Shown here: in pieces, positions 1 through 12,865 of the stretch
Layout: every line of letters begins with the position of its first letter
Position numbering within the stretch: the stretch's first letter is position 1
Assembly: GCA_030386875.1 (NCBI GenBank)
Contig: CM059569.1
Span: forward strand, 42,819,842-42,883,841
Direction of reading: 5' to 3'
Source: Morinoia aosen
Taxonomy: Eukaryota > Arthropoda > Malacostraca > Amphipoda > Talitridae
DNA length: 64,000 nucleotides
Notes under the pieces: generated by a model
Databases searched by the model: none
Told to the model about the DNA's origin: nothing
Seen by the model: the letters and a program-made list of their open reading frames with translations, nothing else
Position numbers and translations under genes: made by a program

Positions 1-140
1 TACTAAAGCTAAATGAAGGCATGATCCAGTTAATATTTGCGATTTTCAAAATTGCACACTACAATTGACTTTGAATTTGAATGAAATATTGAACTTCAGT
101 TTAGCCAATTGCGGTCAATGTGTTATTCTATTTTCGAACG
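1..140 (+). repeat. Dispersed repeat family B, copy cut by window start
   Basis: It carries GCTAAATGAAGGCATGATCC, then TTTTCAAAATTGCACACTAC and TTGAACTTCAGTTTAGCC..TTGCGGTCAA. It matches copies at 1155, 2885 (-), 16925 (-) and 47300. The mechanism and class are unknown. Confidence 0.6.
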
Positions 141-1154
141 TTTTATTGTTTGTCTGTTGACTCAGACGTGTCGCTGAGGCCGATATCTTTCATTAAATTT
201 TAATATTTTACACAGTTCCAAGATGCGTGTTGGGTACATAATAGCCTTTTGCGCGTATTTTCAATGTAAATTGCTTTTAAACAGGATCATTATGATGGCT
301 TGAGAATTTTTAATGTTTTTCTTATTGGGTTTATTTGGAGGTAAGTTTAACATTGAATGGCTCTGTGAAATAATTATTCAATTAAAAATCTTATACTTGG
401 TCTAACCAATTGGCTTTTCAGTTTCAAAGCTTATTGTTCTTGTTCTTCCGTTGAAGTACAACCTTTTCTCCCGTATAAAATCTCTACGTGACTTGCATTC
501 AGAATGCCACATTTCTGGAATCCTTTGACAATTTCGATTTACTAATATTTACGGTCTCACCTCGAGCCTAGGAATGACGATCGTTCTCATCCTTGTCTTT
601 CCTCCGCGCACTTCCGGCTTGCTCAACTCCTCTTGGTTGAAGTTTCGTCTATTTTTTTGCATACTTCAAGCGTCACTCGCATTTATACGATAGCGAGCTG
701 CTGACTCGAGACAGCGGACGGAGACGCTAATGGAGCTGGGAGATGGATTGCTCTACCTGTGTACCGTCATATTGCGGACAACCGTATCGAAAAAAATTAT
801 GATTTTAAGTGTTTTGTAGCTAGCTATATCACGATGCAGAGAATGCGAAGGTTCATTGAATACAGAGTAAGTTAAGAGCCATATTAGTTCACCATAACCG
901 CGCGTGTGACTAGACTGTCTGTATGTTTTGATGGTCGTTCATTGAAGATTAGGGAGCCAAATTTTTTGGTGTATAACTCGTAGTGGGAGAAGAAACGTTT
1001 GACGCAAGCAAGAGTATCCTCTTATCTCACCTAATCCCGTATCCATTCTATGATGTTGCTAGCTCTCGAAGAAAATCAAGAAAGTGTCCTAACCTTGAAG
1101 TAAGCCATTGCTTCTTGATATAAACATTGATTTTTCATGTCACAATATTAACAC

Positions 1155-1370
1155 TTAGAGTACGACGCGACCCACCGGTTAAGGGCATCTTTGTAACGCT
1201 GCTGACCGACCGACAGTCACAAACCCAATTTTCATAAATACTTAATCGAAGCTAAATGAAAGCACGATCTATTCAATGTTTGATACTTTTAAATTGATCT
1301 CTAAAATTGGCTTTAATATGAGTTGAATATTAAACCTCAGTTTAACGCGGTGCACTTGACGTGTTGAGCA
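1155..1370 (+). repeat. Dispersed repeat family B copy
   Basis: It starts GAGTACGACGCGACCCACCG, continues with GACCGACCGACAGTCAC, TTTTCATAAATACTTAA..GCTAAATGAAAGCACGATCT, and ends with a TCAGTTTAACG..GCACTTGACGTG block. It has diverged from the other copies by many substitutions. Confidence 0.65.
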
Positions 1371-2884
1371 GCGCCTTGTTGGTAAAGGCGCGTCTTGCGT
1401 TGTTCCTATCCTGCTAGAGGTCGCCAGCGAGAAAGTAAACAAGGCAACGGAGGAAATAGAAGTCATAGAGGAAACAAGGCACGTGTGTTGCCGCCCACGC
1501 TTATGATGGCAGTGATCTTGGCTCGTTCTTCCTGTCTCGTGCAAACTGCCTCTGCATCAAGGAACCACCCGAGGCGATGTGCGTTTTATTAATTAACGCG
1601 TCAACTGCCTGCCTATTGAGGCACAAGAGAACCACTAGGTAAATTTAACATTTACGTATGGATGTGAATGAACAGTATTTTAATTATTTGAACATTTTTA
1701 AATGAGATTTAAGCTTACGAGATCGAATATTATGCTATTACAGTTTCACATTTCTTGGGAAAGAGACCATTTTTTCGAGCAGTAAAGTCGTTTTTTAAAC
1801 GCTGCTATTTACAATCTTTAAGGTGTTGAGCGAACGTGTTAAAGATAACGCGAACTGCGTCTCAAGAAAATCCCTGATTATTTTTAAACGAGGATTTAGT
1901 AACCATAGCGTGTTACTTCCGTCAGTAAACTGTCAAGTGATGCTTGACGACTGTTTTTCTTTCTAACGCCTCTTGTATTCTGCGTCTGAGCACTCGTGTG
2001 GTAACTCGTATTCTGGATTTTCCTCCTGTCTTACGCGAGCTGCTGTGACTTCCAGACTGACTCCTGTGGTCGGTCTGTGGCTGCGTCGTGTTGCTCAAGC
2101 AATGTTACTGTGCGGTTTTCAATATTTTTTGAGACTCGTTTGTTTGCACTAATGCATGAACTTCGTCGCTGTCTATTGCGAAATGTTGAGCGTCTTTTTC
2201 TTCACACAAGTGCAGATGTTAACCGCTTGTGTTATGTATCTTTGATATTTTTATAAAGTCTCAGAAGTTGTTACTGAACTTGTTCTCATTCGAGAGATGG
2301 AAATCATTCTGCAAGGTTTGTTTAATTTATTCAATGCTCATCAGTACTTAGAAGGTGTACTTTATAGCCTCGACGCACTAAATGGATAGGTTGTAAACTT
2401 GAGGTTATTACATTTGTAATAACCATAATGCTGAGGTGACCATCACATGCTGTGGGTAGTGCAATGGTCATCTTCAAGTAGGCGTTAATTGAGGCGTCTT
2501 CCGGATGTCGCAATTGCGTGGGCTAGAAAATCCAGCTGTTAGCATTCATGGCAAAACTTAAGTTTGAATTAATGAAGACATACTGTAGAAGATGTGTGTT
2601 CCTGTTGAAATACGTTGTTCTTTTTCAAATCTTTCATTGACAATTAATTTTTTTTTGTAGAAGCTCCAGTCATGTATGCGAGTAAAAAAGCGTTTGTTCT
2701 CTATGGTCTCCAGTTCAACTTACAGGCTCCGAATTTCTAACTTCTACCCATCAATTCAGCGTACATCGACTTGTGCTTCGTTAACTTTCGTCTGGAAAGT
2801 TTTGGACCCTGTGACCCCAAAGTTTTATCCTGCGGTGACATAAAAGAAGCGTCACAATGTCAACTATGAACAGATTTTACGCTG

Positions 2885-3085
2885 CCTACCACGTCAAGTG
2901 CGGCGGGATATACTGAAGTTCAATGTCAGACTCAAATTAGTTATTTTTTTTAGATCAACTTCGAAAATAACGAACATTGAATAGATCGTGTCTTCATGTA
3001 GTTTTCAAATATATTTTCAGCAGCAGTATGAAAATCCCCTCAATGACCATCGGTGGGTCACGTCGCACTCGAAGTGTTGTGTTAA
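2885..3085 (-). repeat. Dispersed repeat family B copy, reversed
   Basis: On the - strand it reads TCGAGTGCGACGTGACCCAC, ..GACACGATCTATTCAATG.. and ends CGCCGCACTTGACGTGG, aligning over its length with the copy at 1155. Confidence 0.65.
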
Positions 3086-3357
3086 CACACGGCAGAGACT
3101 CAAACAGTTCACGTATACCTCGCAATTTAATTGGCTGTCCAATTTTTTTGTCAGTTCTCTGATGATTAGTTCTATTTTTGCTGATCGTATAAAAACTGGG
3201 TGCCTCTTTTGAAATATCAAAACAAAGAAGCCTTTGTCTATGCTGCTGAACAGATAATAGTCCATTTGGATGGTGAACGAAACAGCGCTCACAGAATAAC
3301 TATTGATTGTGTAATCGAGAACCAGAGCCTTGGTATATAATTTCGTAGATAGGCAAT

Positions 3358-3605
3358 GATACCATGAGTACGTACACGTGGATACCATGAGTACGTACAC
3401 GTGGATACCATGAGTACGTACACGTGGATACCATGAGTACGTACACGTGGATACCATGAGTACGTACACGTGGATGCCATGAGTACGTACACGTGGATGC
3501 CATGAGTACGTACACGTGGATACCATGAGTACGTACACGTGGATACCATGATTACGTACACGTGGATACCATGAGTACGTACACATGGATACCATGAGTA
3601 CGTAC
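3358..3605. repeat. Minisatellite, 23-bp unit, about 10.8 copies
   Basis: Units begin GATACCATGAGTACGTACAC and are nearly identical; a T/C change (GATACC to GATGCC) marks two adjacent units at about 3473-3518. The core GTACGTAC is palindromic. The 23-bp unit is not a multiple of three, yet all three - strand frames stay open, giving ORFs of up to 192 codons here that are artefacts. Confidence 0.95.
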
Positions 3606-6500
3606 TCAACCGGAATTGTTTATTATTCTACGAGCGTCCGGCGCTGACCTTTTGTGGTAGAGTCCACGTACCGGAGGAGGGAGGGGATAAGGTCTCCTGT
3701 TCCTTTTAGGCCATCACTAATGCGATGATAAATAACCAGTAATTGTGAGCAGCGGATATCGAGACAATCGACCGTGAAGGATGCTCCCCAACGACCGCGT
3801 TAGGCTCCGTTTTGTACTGTAATGAGCCAAGAGTCAGGTTATGCCCCGTGTTCCTGTCGAGTCTGTGTATTAATTACTGAAGTGATATTACCTAACGCCT
3901 GAGTATAATTATCTATAATAGCGCTTGTTTTTCTAAGTGCAGGTATAAATTATTAATGAAATATCATCTAACGTTTGAATCTCGTCGTCTAGAGGTCGAA
4001 TGAAGACCTTGCTAAATTACCCTTTAGTTTGCTGGGGAATCCATGTGTGATCTTGTAGATTGAAGTCGAGACTGTCCAGACTTGCCTTAGCTTCTATGGA
4101 TATCATACTAACATTTCTTGATGTACATTGAACATGTGTATAAGAAACGATTTAAATGAAAATTGAATTAATAGGATGTCGTTGTTGCATGACATACAAT
4201 GATGAGCGTGTAGAGTGCTCCATCTTAAAATGACAATTTTCTTTAATGTTTTTTGCAGCTCAATTCATTTCAGTTTCAATAAACTCGAACAGTTACTTCT
4301 CATTCACTCGCGTCGCTTATATGTATAATATTTTTTCCATTCTCTGTTGAAGATCTTGAGCTGTTCTTCGATGAGATTAATTTTTAAAAGCCCTTACCCA
4401 ATGACATTTTGACTCGAGTAAATGATCGAAGAGCGTTTTCATAATTGAAGTAAAGGAACGAGAGCGTTACCATGAGAGCGTACGCAAGCACTCGCCCAGC
4501 ACGCTATGTTTGCGCCTGGTCTCCATGCCAACAAGCCCTCGAGATGACGTGGCTTAGCGTGATGCTGTTCGAGAGGACTCAGTCTCCTGCAGAGATGCTA
4601 GCTTTTGCCAGCTCTGCTGTGCAATTCCATAGAAACGTGGCAAGTTCTGACGAGTGTTTTAAACAAACACGTGGCTTAATGTCCTTGCTATAAAGCGAAT
4701 TCCGCACCTCTTTTTCCAGTCATCGCTGCTCTCGTTATGGAGCGACTTGTGTAGCCTGGATACCACGAAACGACTGGAGACAGATTGTTTAGCATGGATA
4801 CCACGAAACTGTACAGTTTCAAGACGCAGAAACGTAGCCGCAAGTGGTTCCTGCCTTCAACATTGAGTACTTAAGAAACCTCATCAAAAGCTTGACATTC
4901 TATTGTTGGTCGCATCAACGTCAACTGAGACTCAGTATAGTTGGTTCTGGATAGCTTGTTTAACCATGATCAGCAGATAGAGCTCCGCCGCATGTCCTTC
5001 GACTGACACGTTGACGGCCTTCGCGATGAGCTCAGAGCCGGCGGTTGCGAGCAGAACCTGTCTTCTAATTTGCCTCCAGCAGTGAGTGGCGCAACTTGAG
5101 GTCGGCCGACGTGCACATGTGCATAGGCCTACCTGTTTGTCGCTGCGGCTGCTTCTATTTGTTTCTTGTCTTGAGTTCAACTACGTTGCATTCATTTCTC
5201 CAATGTTCTTTTATCATTTTTATTCGCATTTTCGCATTGTTACTAATCCTTTTTTCGAATATTTGATACACTTTTGTAGTTAAAATTTTTAAAACTCTTC
5301 AAATCCTATTTTGTTATTTTAACAAAATACTAATTTATGTAATGATAGTTAAATAGTTTCACATGAAATCAATTTTGAAATTTTAGCCTCGCGAATTCTA
5401 TACATGAAGCGAGATTTTCCTTCTGAACACAAAATGCGCTTATCTTTCCGAACAGCAAGAACTGCACAATACAGTTTGAAGCTAGAAATGTACAATATAG
5501 TCGTGTTAGAAACAAGACACTTCATTGGCAACATTAGTCTCTTAGAGAATTTAGTGGTACGAAGCAATAGAACTTGGTACGAAGTGAGGCTGTGTTCGTT
5601 GGTCATTAGCGGTGTTGAAGGTTTTACCGGTGGCGCAGCGCACATTCCTCGCCTAAAAGGAATGTTGTTGAGCAGGTTTTCACCGCACCTTGCGTCAGTC
5701 CTCCTTGCGGTTGTGCAGTAACTCGTATCTGCTGCTCTGTCTTCAGTTCTGCGCAGCGGTCCGTGTTGTGACCATCTTATGTTGCAAGTTACGGAGCCAT
5801 GTGTGAAGTGTCATCGTTTGTGTGTGTAACTTCACTTATTGTGCTGAAGTGCAACGAATGCTATAAGATTCCGGTGAATATTGGGGCTGTATGAAGTCTG
5901 AATGACGCGGCAAGGTAATATAAGCCTATTGTGTCAATCTCCGCCGAGTGTGAACTTTTTACTTAGTTCGTATAGTTCTGTTGCACTACGCGATAATCAA
6001 CGTCGGCTGCGCGCTAGCATATGTGTGGGTGACTCGTGATAATTCCAAGCTAAATAACGAATCCGTCTCACTGTATGCCCGTCAATTTCCATTTTTTCCG
6101 TGACATTTGCAATGCAGCTGCCGGCCTTGCAGGACTGGGCTGAAGAATGCCTCACGCTCCCGTACCATATGCGAAAGTGTTGCTCGCGTTTCGATTTTCT
6201 TTGATCTCAATTTACCTCCTTCCCAAAAACTTCCTGAATTGTATCGCTGAATGAGTATGAAGCTTCCAAGCACACGCCACTCATCAGTCGATTTCACTGT
6301 GCGTTACATATTCTGCAGCGTCCTAAAACCCTCTCACCTGAAGCTTGTCATTGCAGCTCATGATCTTGACAAGCAGCTCCATTGCAGCTCCTGATGTGAT
6401 CTATAAGCTTCATGCATGCGCTGAATTTTTTGAATTTCAGTAATATTCCAAAAGTCCTGCGTAGCAGGGGTTAGTAAGAGTTTCCTGCCTAGTGCGTAAG
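3606..6500. other. No gene recognised
   Basis: The longest open stretch is 5404-5721 (+, 105 codons) with a 98-codon shadow on the other strand. Neither resembles a family I know and neither has splice or promoter support. Confidence 0.55.
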
Positions 6501-6502
6501 TA

Positions 6503-6720
6503 CTGGGTGGCGCAAAAAGAACGCATGGATTTCAAACTAGTATAATTAGTTTCATGAAATTATACTAGTTATAATTATACCTAGTGTAAACTAGTTATAA
6601 TTGCTATAGAATTATAACTAGTATAATTGCTATAGAATTATAACTAGTATAATTGCCCATTCCAATCCCACCGCTGGAACTACGCAAGTCAAAGCCGTGC
6701 GTTGTTTCTGCGCCACCCTA
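6503..6720. mobile_element. TA-flanked MITE (Tc1/mariner-like ends)
   Basis: The ends are inverted repeats matching at 21 of 24 positions, starting GGGTGGCGCA. TA dinucleotides lie at 6501-6502 and 6721-6722. The 218-bp body has no ORF. It holds a perfect 12-bp palindrome arm pair ACTAGTATAATT/AATTATACTAGT (6536-6547, 6558-6569) and 26-bp tandem repeats (about 6590-6655). TA duplication and terminal inverted repeats are the Tc1/mariner pattern; no transposase is present. Confidence 0.75.
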
Positions 6721-6856
6721 TATTGTGCGGAGAAACGTGCTGTTGACACCCCACCCCAACACGGGCGCCAACTGGGCACCTGCCGTCAGCACGTCCAGTT
6801 TTTGTGTCTCGTGCACTGCTTTTGTGTGGAGGTCGTCCGGTGTGGTGACGTGTGTG

Positions 6857-6949
6857 GTGTCTCGCGTACTGCTCTACTGTCTCGTGACGTACGCGAGGCG
6901 CTACAGACATCACACCTGTAGTGTCTCGCGTACTGCTCTACTGTCTCGT
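6857..6949. repeat. 29-bp direct repeat, 64-bp period
   Basis: An identical 29-mer starting GTGTCTCGCGTACTGCTCTA occurs at 6857-6885 and 6921-6949, in a CpG-containing GC-rich stretch (6700-7010). Confidence 0.85.
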
Positions 6950-7027
6950 CACTTGTGTAGTGTTCTACAGTCTCTCGACTGGACGGTCTTGTATCGCACA
7001 ACTTGACAGTTTGGTGGCGTTCAAGTC

Positions 7028-7205
7028 TCCTCAGGGCTATAATACTTTTCTTTTTATTTGACCAAGCTGAAATCTAAAAGTCTTCTTTTTCTTGGAATTT
7101 CAAATTTTTTATTACTTACCGTCTGTTTTCGGTTTACTGAGGGCCTTTTTTCGGCAGTTATTATTTTTTGTCCAATTTTTATCATGAATAATTCTTCTAG
7201 CGACC
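7028..7205 (+). mobile_element. Family A copy, 5' part only
   Basis: It starts at CCTCAGGG with the AAGCTGAAATCTAAAAG, TTTTCGGTTTACTG and CTTTTTTCGGCA blocks of the family. The 3' half is missing and divergence is high. Confidence 0.5.
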
Positions 7206-7780
7206 TGTAGGAACGTAGTTTTGTTGTGAGATTTAGCCTATTTCTTGCGCACTCGTTGCCTGCGCCGCACGCGTGGCATAATCAGAAACTTGGTTTAAGC
7301 ATCATAATTTTGCGCAAAAGCGATGCGCCGTGTTTTTTATACTCAATTTGCTTGCGTGTTGGCATATGCAATACAAACAATCACCGTTCACGAAACCTTG
7401 GCGAACCTCCAGTGCTTGTCTAATTCTTGGATTAAATAAATATAAATGATGCCTGCGTTAGCTTGGCAACTTTCAGTGAGACTGTGAGAGCTTCACAGTC
7501 CTGTATTTTCCCTCGGTGCCTGCGCGTGATTAGTGGCTGACGACACGGGACTTGAGGGCAACTCTTGAGTTGGGACACTTGCCTAGTTTCTGTTGCCATG
7601 TTTTATTTTATTCAATTCCTCGCGGGTGTTTTCTCGTGTAAAGAGCTCATCTGTTTTGTTTCAGATTAACTCTTCCTTTTCGTTTTTTGTGCAACTTCCC
7701 CATACATATTACATTTTAGTGCTCTTTTGTAGTTTATCTCAGGTAATGCATCTTACCATTTGTTTTGTATTACCGAAATA

Positions 7781-7945
7781 TTACGTGATTAATTGGCTCG
7801 CGTTGACCATCGTGATTTTACATGATTAATTCGCTCACGTTCATTACCGTGACATTCTATTATTAACTTAACTGTTGACGAGCGCCGTGATATTATACAT
7901 AATTAATTAGCTCGTATTCATTACCGTGATCATATATTATTAACT
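7781..7945. repeat. Degenerate tandem repeat, about 30-90 bp period
   Basis: ATTAATT(G/C/A)GCTC(G/A)CGTT..(C/T)CATTACCGTGA-type segments recur at about 7788, 7824 and 7903, with ATTATTAACTT between. Confidence 0.65.
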
Positions 7946-8189
7946 TGACTAGTAACTAGTGTGCGACTGCTGCATACAGAGCTGTGTTTGCCCGGCCGCA
8001 CCTGCAGCCCCACACCTGCGGGTCGACCACCTCGCGCGCCCCTCTGCCGCCGCCGCCGCTGCTGCCAACTCGCAGCTTTCCTTCCGCGCAAAAACTGGGT
8101 TCTATAAGCGCGTATAAACTGCAGGTGCTTAGTGTGCTGGCGGGCTTATTTTATTGCTGGCGCATAAACTCGGTTCTGTAAGCGTATAA

Positions 8190-8499
8190 TGAGGGCCCGA
8201 GCTGAGAGTTAGGTAGGCCTTCTTTTTGTTGAAATAAAATGTTTTTTTTTATGTTAAGGACCACCTTTTTTCGGTTCACTACTGTCCTGTTTTTCAGCAC
8301 CTCTGACTTTCTTCTTCAACTTTCATCTTATTTCATGAACTTCTTTCCCATCTTACTGTTTCTACGCCCTTTCTGCATAGATTCCTCATTTTCTTATCTC
8401 CATACTAAATGGTGCCTTCCTCCTTCCTCTCTTCGATACGCTCTATTTTTGCAGCGGTTAGGGATGCTTAAACTAACTTATAATCTATAATCTATCTTT
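8190..8499 (+). mobile_element. Family A copy, 5'-truncated, with TSD
   Basis: It begins at TGAGGGCCCGAGC (about 55 bp of 5' end missing) and ends with the tail TTATAATCTATAATC. It is flanked by the direct repeat AGCGTATAA at 8181-8189 and 8500-8508. The surrounding sequence itself contains repeats of GCGTATAAACTGCA, so the duplication is slightly less certain. Confidence 0.8.
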
Positions 8500-9171
8500 A
8501 GCGTATAAACTGCAGATGCATATTGCTGACGCAAAAACTCTTCTATACACACATATAAAATGCAGGTGCTTAGTGTTGGCGCGCGGCGCAGCCTTCGGAG
8601 GCAATAATCTGTGTCGGAACTTCAGACTTTCTTTGGTTTATAACTTTCTAGCCTTGATTCCCTCTCTCGCTGCCAACTGCGCTCATTTTGGGTATCGTCT
8701 TAGTGGCAATAAATAAGCTATTTCTGATCGGAGTTATGACCAACGCAGTGGGGCCCCTCGGCCGGTAGTTCTTCAATAGATTTTTGACCGTGAATCGTGG
8801 CATTATTTTTGGAGGGTCACTGGGTACTTCGAGTCCGTCGTTGGGTTGCGTGTAACACACCTCGTGCACAGATTCTCCTCTCTCTACAGCCCTCTTCGTT
8901 CTTTTGAGATGGCCTTTATCGTGGCTCGGGATTTTGAAACTAGCATAATTATTCTTGCGCTAAATACCCTCGCACAACTTCTGTAACGCTAACAAATTCT
9001 GGCAAAAATAAACCTCCTGATTCGCTAATGCTTGCGTTCTTGCGCCCATTTTGAATCTGCAGTCAAATCGCGTGCGAGAATCGTGACGTCATCGACGGGT
9101 CTATTTGTGGCGTCGCTGGCATGTCTGTTTCATAACTGCGTGGGTCCGCTCCCTCATTCTAGGCCTTTTAA

Positions 9172-9392
9172 CCCTTTAACGCCCCAGAGGACACCAGTGT
9201 CCTCTTTCAAAAATAACCTCAATATATTGTATTTCTTGTTCAATTAGTTCCCTAATGTGTTCTTTGAAGTTCTCTGCCGGGTGGCAGTTCCTATCCCATC
9301 CTGATATTGGTGACTGCCTGATGCCAGCGCCAGTTTAGTGACGGTGGTTGTGTTAACGGTAATATGAGTACAAAAATTCGGACGTTAAAGGG
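9172..9392. mobile_element. piggyBac-like MITE, copy 1
   Basis: It is flanked by TTAA on both sides (9168-9171, 9393-9396) with ends CCCTTTAACG/CGTTAAAGGG. TTAA targets with CCC ends are diagnostic of piggyBac-type elements. A subterminal palindrome GAGGACAC.CA.GTGTCCTC follows the left end. It is 221 bp without an ORF and aligns with the copy at 37193 (shared CCCTAATGTGTTCTT, GGTGACT, GTGGTTGTG..AACGGTAAT blocks). Confidence 0.85.
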
Positions 9393-9535
9393 TTAAGGGA
9401 AATTTCTGGCGAGCTCTTTTTGTCCCTCGGTGACCACGCCTGTGGCGCTCTGCATTCCCGTGTCGCGTGAAATTGAACTTCCGCCGAATGGATGTTTAAC
9501 TTTTGCGTTTTTGCTTCTTGCTAGTGTGATAAGGA

Positions 9536-9851
9536 CCCCTCAGAGGGTTACAACTTTAATATCCATGAAAATAGGCGCTCTTATGGAGAATATGTGAAGT
9601 CCCGAGCTAAAACTTAGGCCCTCACTTTGTTGAAATGGAATTGGCTTTTGTTTTGTTACGAATTGAAATGAAGTACGTTTTTGGTTTTTTACTTATCTTG
9701 TTTGGTTCACTGCTGTCTTGTTCCATGAACTCCTGTTTCTATGCACCTTATGCATAGATTTCGCGTTTCCTTATCTCCATACTAAATGGTGTCTTCCTCC
9801 TTCTCTTTCTGAATAGCCTTGAATTGGCGGATAGGAAGGCTTAAACTAACT
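9536..9851 (+). mobile_element. Family A copy
   Basis: It runs from CCCCTCAGAGGGTTACAA to GGCTTAAACTAACTAA with the central block (TGTTTGGTTCACTGCTGTC, GCATAGATTTCGCG, CCATACTAAATGGTG) clearly present. There is a deletion in the middle. No target-site duplication was found. Confidence 0.75.
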
Positions 9852-10354
9852 AATTGTGTTTTTTTTTTCTACTAAATTAGCTACTTTTATCGTGCTGGTA
9901 TTTCTATAAACTTGTTGCTAATGTGAAAATCAAGCAAATGTTTAAATTTTCATCTTATTTAACAACAATATCTCTCTTGTTATAAAGAGACGTATGGTTG
10001 TGCTATGAACAAGTACTGAATTGTTGATGCTTCTGAAGTTTTTGTCAGTGAAATTGTCGATACCTCTGTGCAGTTTTTGTCTACAAGATTACTCAGGTAA
10101 TCATAGATGGTTGTAAGATCTTACCGGTCTGCTAACTGACTTGTTCAACTGGGAGATCGAGCAGCTGCGTACATTGAATACAAGCACGTTCTGTGGAGTT
10201 TGTGTGACGCACTCGCTCGGTGTGACGAGTGCTGCTAACTCGAGATACCACACACACCTGTGCGTGTGTGAGCGATGCCTCATGCCAGCCATGTCAGCTT
10301 CCTTCCTAACTCGCTGCTTTTATGCGTAGGGTATCTTGTGTGCAGACACTTAGG

Positions 10355-10452
10355 GTGTAAATTCTTCGTTTCACTAAGTTCCACACTAAATGGTCCCTTC
10401 TCTTTGCTTTCTTGAGATCACCTTTGTTGTAGCCAGGGAGTCTCAAACTAGT
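10355..10452 (+). mobile_element. Family A copy, 3' part only
   Basis: CCACACTAAATGGTCCCTTC through GGGAGTCTCAAACTAG matches the last third of the family. Confidence 0.55.
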
Positions 10453-11499
10453 ACCACAGTTATAGCTGATTCTATAAAAACTGCTATTAAAATCCCAATT
10501 TGGTATCAAAATTCTTACAGAATAAATTCACTGAATTGGATACAGTGCTTCAGTTTACATCGAAAACAATTATGTGATAACCATTAAAATCTCAATTTGA
10601 TAGCTGAAATAAAAAATCATCCATAAGTAGTGCAATTCGCTGAATTGGACACAGTGTCTCAGTTTGCAATGAAAATAATATAACTGGGAGCAGTGCTTTA
10701 GTACCATGCAGCATAACTATTGAGCGCCTGAGGAATTCACCACGAAAACTATAGCAGAAGCCAGCAAGCACACCTCAGATCGTTAAGGTGCAGGCCACAT
10801 GCAGATGTCAACACAGCAGATAACGCGCCCAGAGACGCTCTCAAGTGAAGCTGCTGCAGACGCAAGGCCCAGCGCTGCTCTCGAGATAGCGACTCTCAGC
10901 CGTGCGGGTGGTGGCACTCTAGCGCTGGCTCCGCCCCTCCTGCATTCTTGCGGGTGCTGGTCCGTGGTGGTGGTGTTACGCCTCGTGGTGTGGTTTGGTG
11001 TTGCGATTTGGTGGGGGTTGCGTGGTGTTGTTGCATCTTGGTGGTGGTGTTCTAACTCGCTTGCAAAATTTGTGCAAAATGTAAATTTATTTGTGCAAAA
11101 TATGACTTACTTCGCATGATTGTTGGTGCCGGATTTAGAGATGGTATATTTTTTAAGTGTAGTTGTGAAACTGAACTATGCTGTATATGAATCTCTATAT
11201 ACTGTTTTGTGCATTTCTTTTTAAACCAGCTCACCTTAAAATTTCTTAGCAAAGTATTTTTTAGTCGCATTCATGATTAAATAAGAACAAAGGCCTGAAA
11301 CTTCCATATGTATTGATTTTATTTAGTTGAGGTATTCTGCAGGTGTGCAATTTCCTTTTGCGGATGCAATTAAACTTCTTAATTTCTCTAACGTAACAGC
11401 TCGTACAAGATTGCTTCCTTCTCAAGTGGCGCTCCCTGAAGCGTCTTTGCCGAGAGGAATATTACTGGATTTGTTGAAGAGAACTAGAATCAATCGTAT

Positions 11500-11665
11500 T
11501 TTCCCTTATTTAATATTAGTACCTAATACTACTACATAAAATATTAATAACTAATACTACTACATCAAATTTTGATACTTAATACTGCTACATAAAATAC
11601 TAATACATATGTTACTACATATTGTATTAATACTTATACTACTACGTAAAATATTAATACTATAA
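11500..11665. repeat. Degenerate AT-rich tandem repeat
   Basis: Four or five imperfect copies of a (C/T)TAATACTACTACATAAA type unit, spaced about 35-45 bp. Confidence 0.7.
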
Positions 11666-11959
11666 ATATTTATTTAGGATATCGTACACAAACGTAGAAT
11701 GAAAGTAAAATAAGAATGTTCGAATGGCACACACTGGACGAGCTAGCGTGTGAGGGCGCAGTTAAGTATGTATACTCTGCTACACGATAACCTGCCAGTA
11801 ACCTGCTGGGTCGATACTGCCGCTCTCAGCATTGATTTCGTGCTGGTATGGAGGCACGGTGCGAGGCCTCTGTGCCTTCAATTCTATGTGTCTGCTCCGT
11901 ATCTTCTATCTTCGGTGCTCATTTGACTGTGATATTTAGCTTGCTCAATAGTTATGTTC

Positions 11960-12032
11960 AGTTATCGTTTTCAATTGTTGTCATGTTCAATTGTTATCGT
12001 GTTCAATTGTTATCGTGTTCAATTGTTATATT
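11960..12032. repeat. 16-bp tandem repeat, about 4 copies
   Basis: GTTCAATTGTTATCGT is repeated, degrading to the left. Confidence 0.8.
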
Positions 12033-12865
12033 GAATCGTTTGTTCAACGTGAAATAATAAATCATGAATTATGTTCTCACTAGATTCTGATTGAAATATC
12101 AGTAGATTTTGCGGTCCCGTTGCCGGCATGTGAGTTCACGCTTCGTTGATGTCTGCTTTCCGGTAGGTACCCTTGCGTGATCTCTGCGAGACTTCTCGAG
12201 AAATTCTGTCTTTTTTTCTACCTACGGAAATCCATTTCATTTTTTTCTCATTTTATCCGCTTAGTATTCAAGTTTACCTTTTCTATTCGCTCACCCATGA
12301 GTTCGTCTTTTATCGCCTCTTCATGCCATTGCAATGCCAAGCATCGTTTGTAGATACTCGGACATCTGCGGTATGTTGATTCTTTTAATTCCTACGTGCA
12401 GTTTTTGCCACGCTTGACATTCCTATCAACTCTTTTTTTTGTGTATGTCTGGTTATCTTGAATTTGTTGCTGATATTGTTTCTTGTCTCCTTGAGTTTTA
12501 GTCTGAACTAAAGTTCATCATACAACAAAGCTTTATTTAGTTAGTATGTTTCTTATCGTACTGTTTATCATAGCTTAATATTCCTAAAAGTAATCTGCGG
12601 GTTGTTTCATGTCTGTGTGTATTGAGAATTATCGAATACTGATTCTATATAATTTGATATTAAGTAATGGACATCTTTACTGGCGTAGTACATACTCGTA
12701 CAACGAAGCATCTCATCTCTGACATTACGTTCTCTCCGGTGCGTCAAAACTAGACGACCTACTTCAATAAAGAAGAGGAGAGTCGATCAATGGCACTGAA
12801 GTTCGAACGTTCTCTTGATGTCAATTGGATTGAAATTTGCGAGTCCCAGTCTGTTGAGTAACATC

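Larger units (their letters stand above)
141..3357. other. No gene recognised; family B repeats
   Basis: Both strands lack an ORF with a plausible start, length or family match. Apart from the family B copies listed separately, I see only ordinary moderately T-rich sequence. Confidence 0.6.
9852..12865. other. No gene recognised; one odd ORF
   Basis: This holds a SINE fragment, AT-rich degenerate repeats and a G/T-rich GGTGGTGTT stretch at 10960-11050. A 70-codon frame at 11327-11539 reads smoothly (GVQFPFADAIKLLNFSNVTA...) but has no recognised homology. Confidence 0.5.

Noticed and set aside
3017-3609. 192-codon - strand ORF with CTYSWYPRVRTHG repeats
   Set aside because: It arises from the 23-bp minisatellite, open in all frames.
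5349-5721. Overlapping 105- and 98-codon ORFs on opposite strands
   Set aside because: No family recognised; mutually overlapping chance frames.
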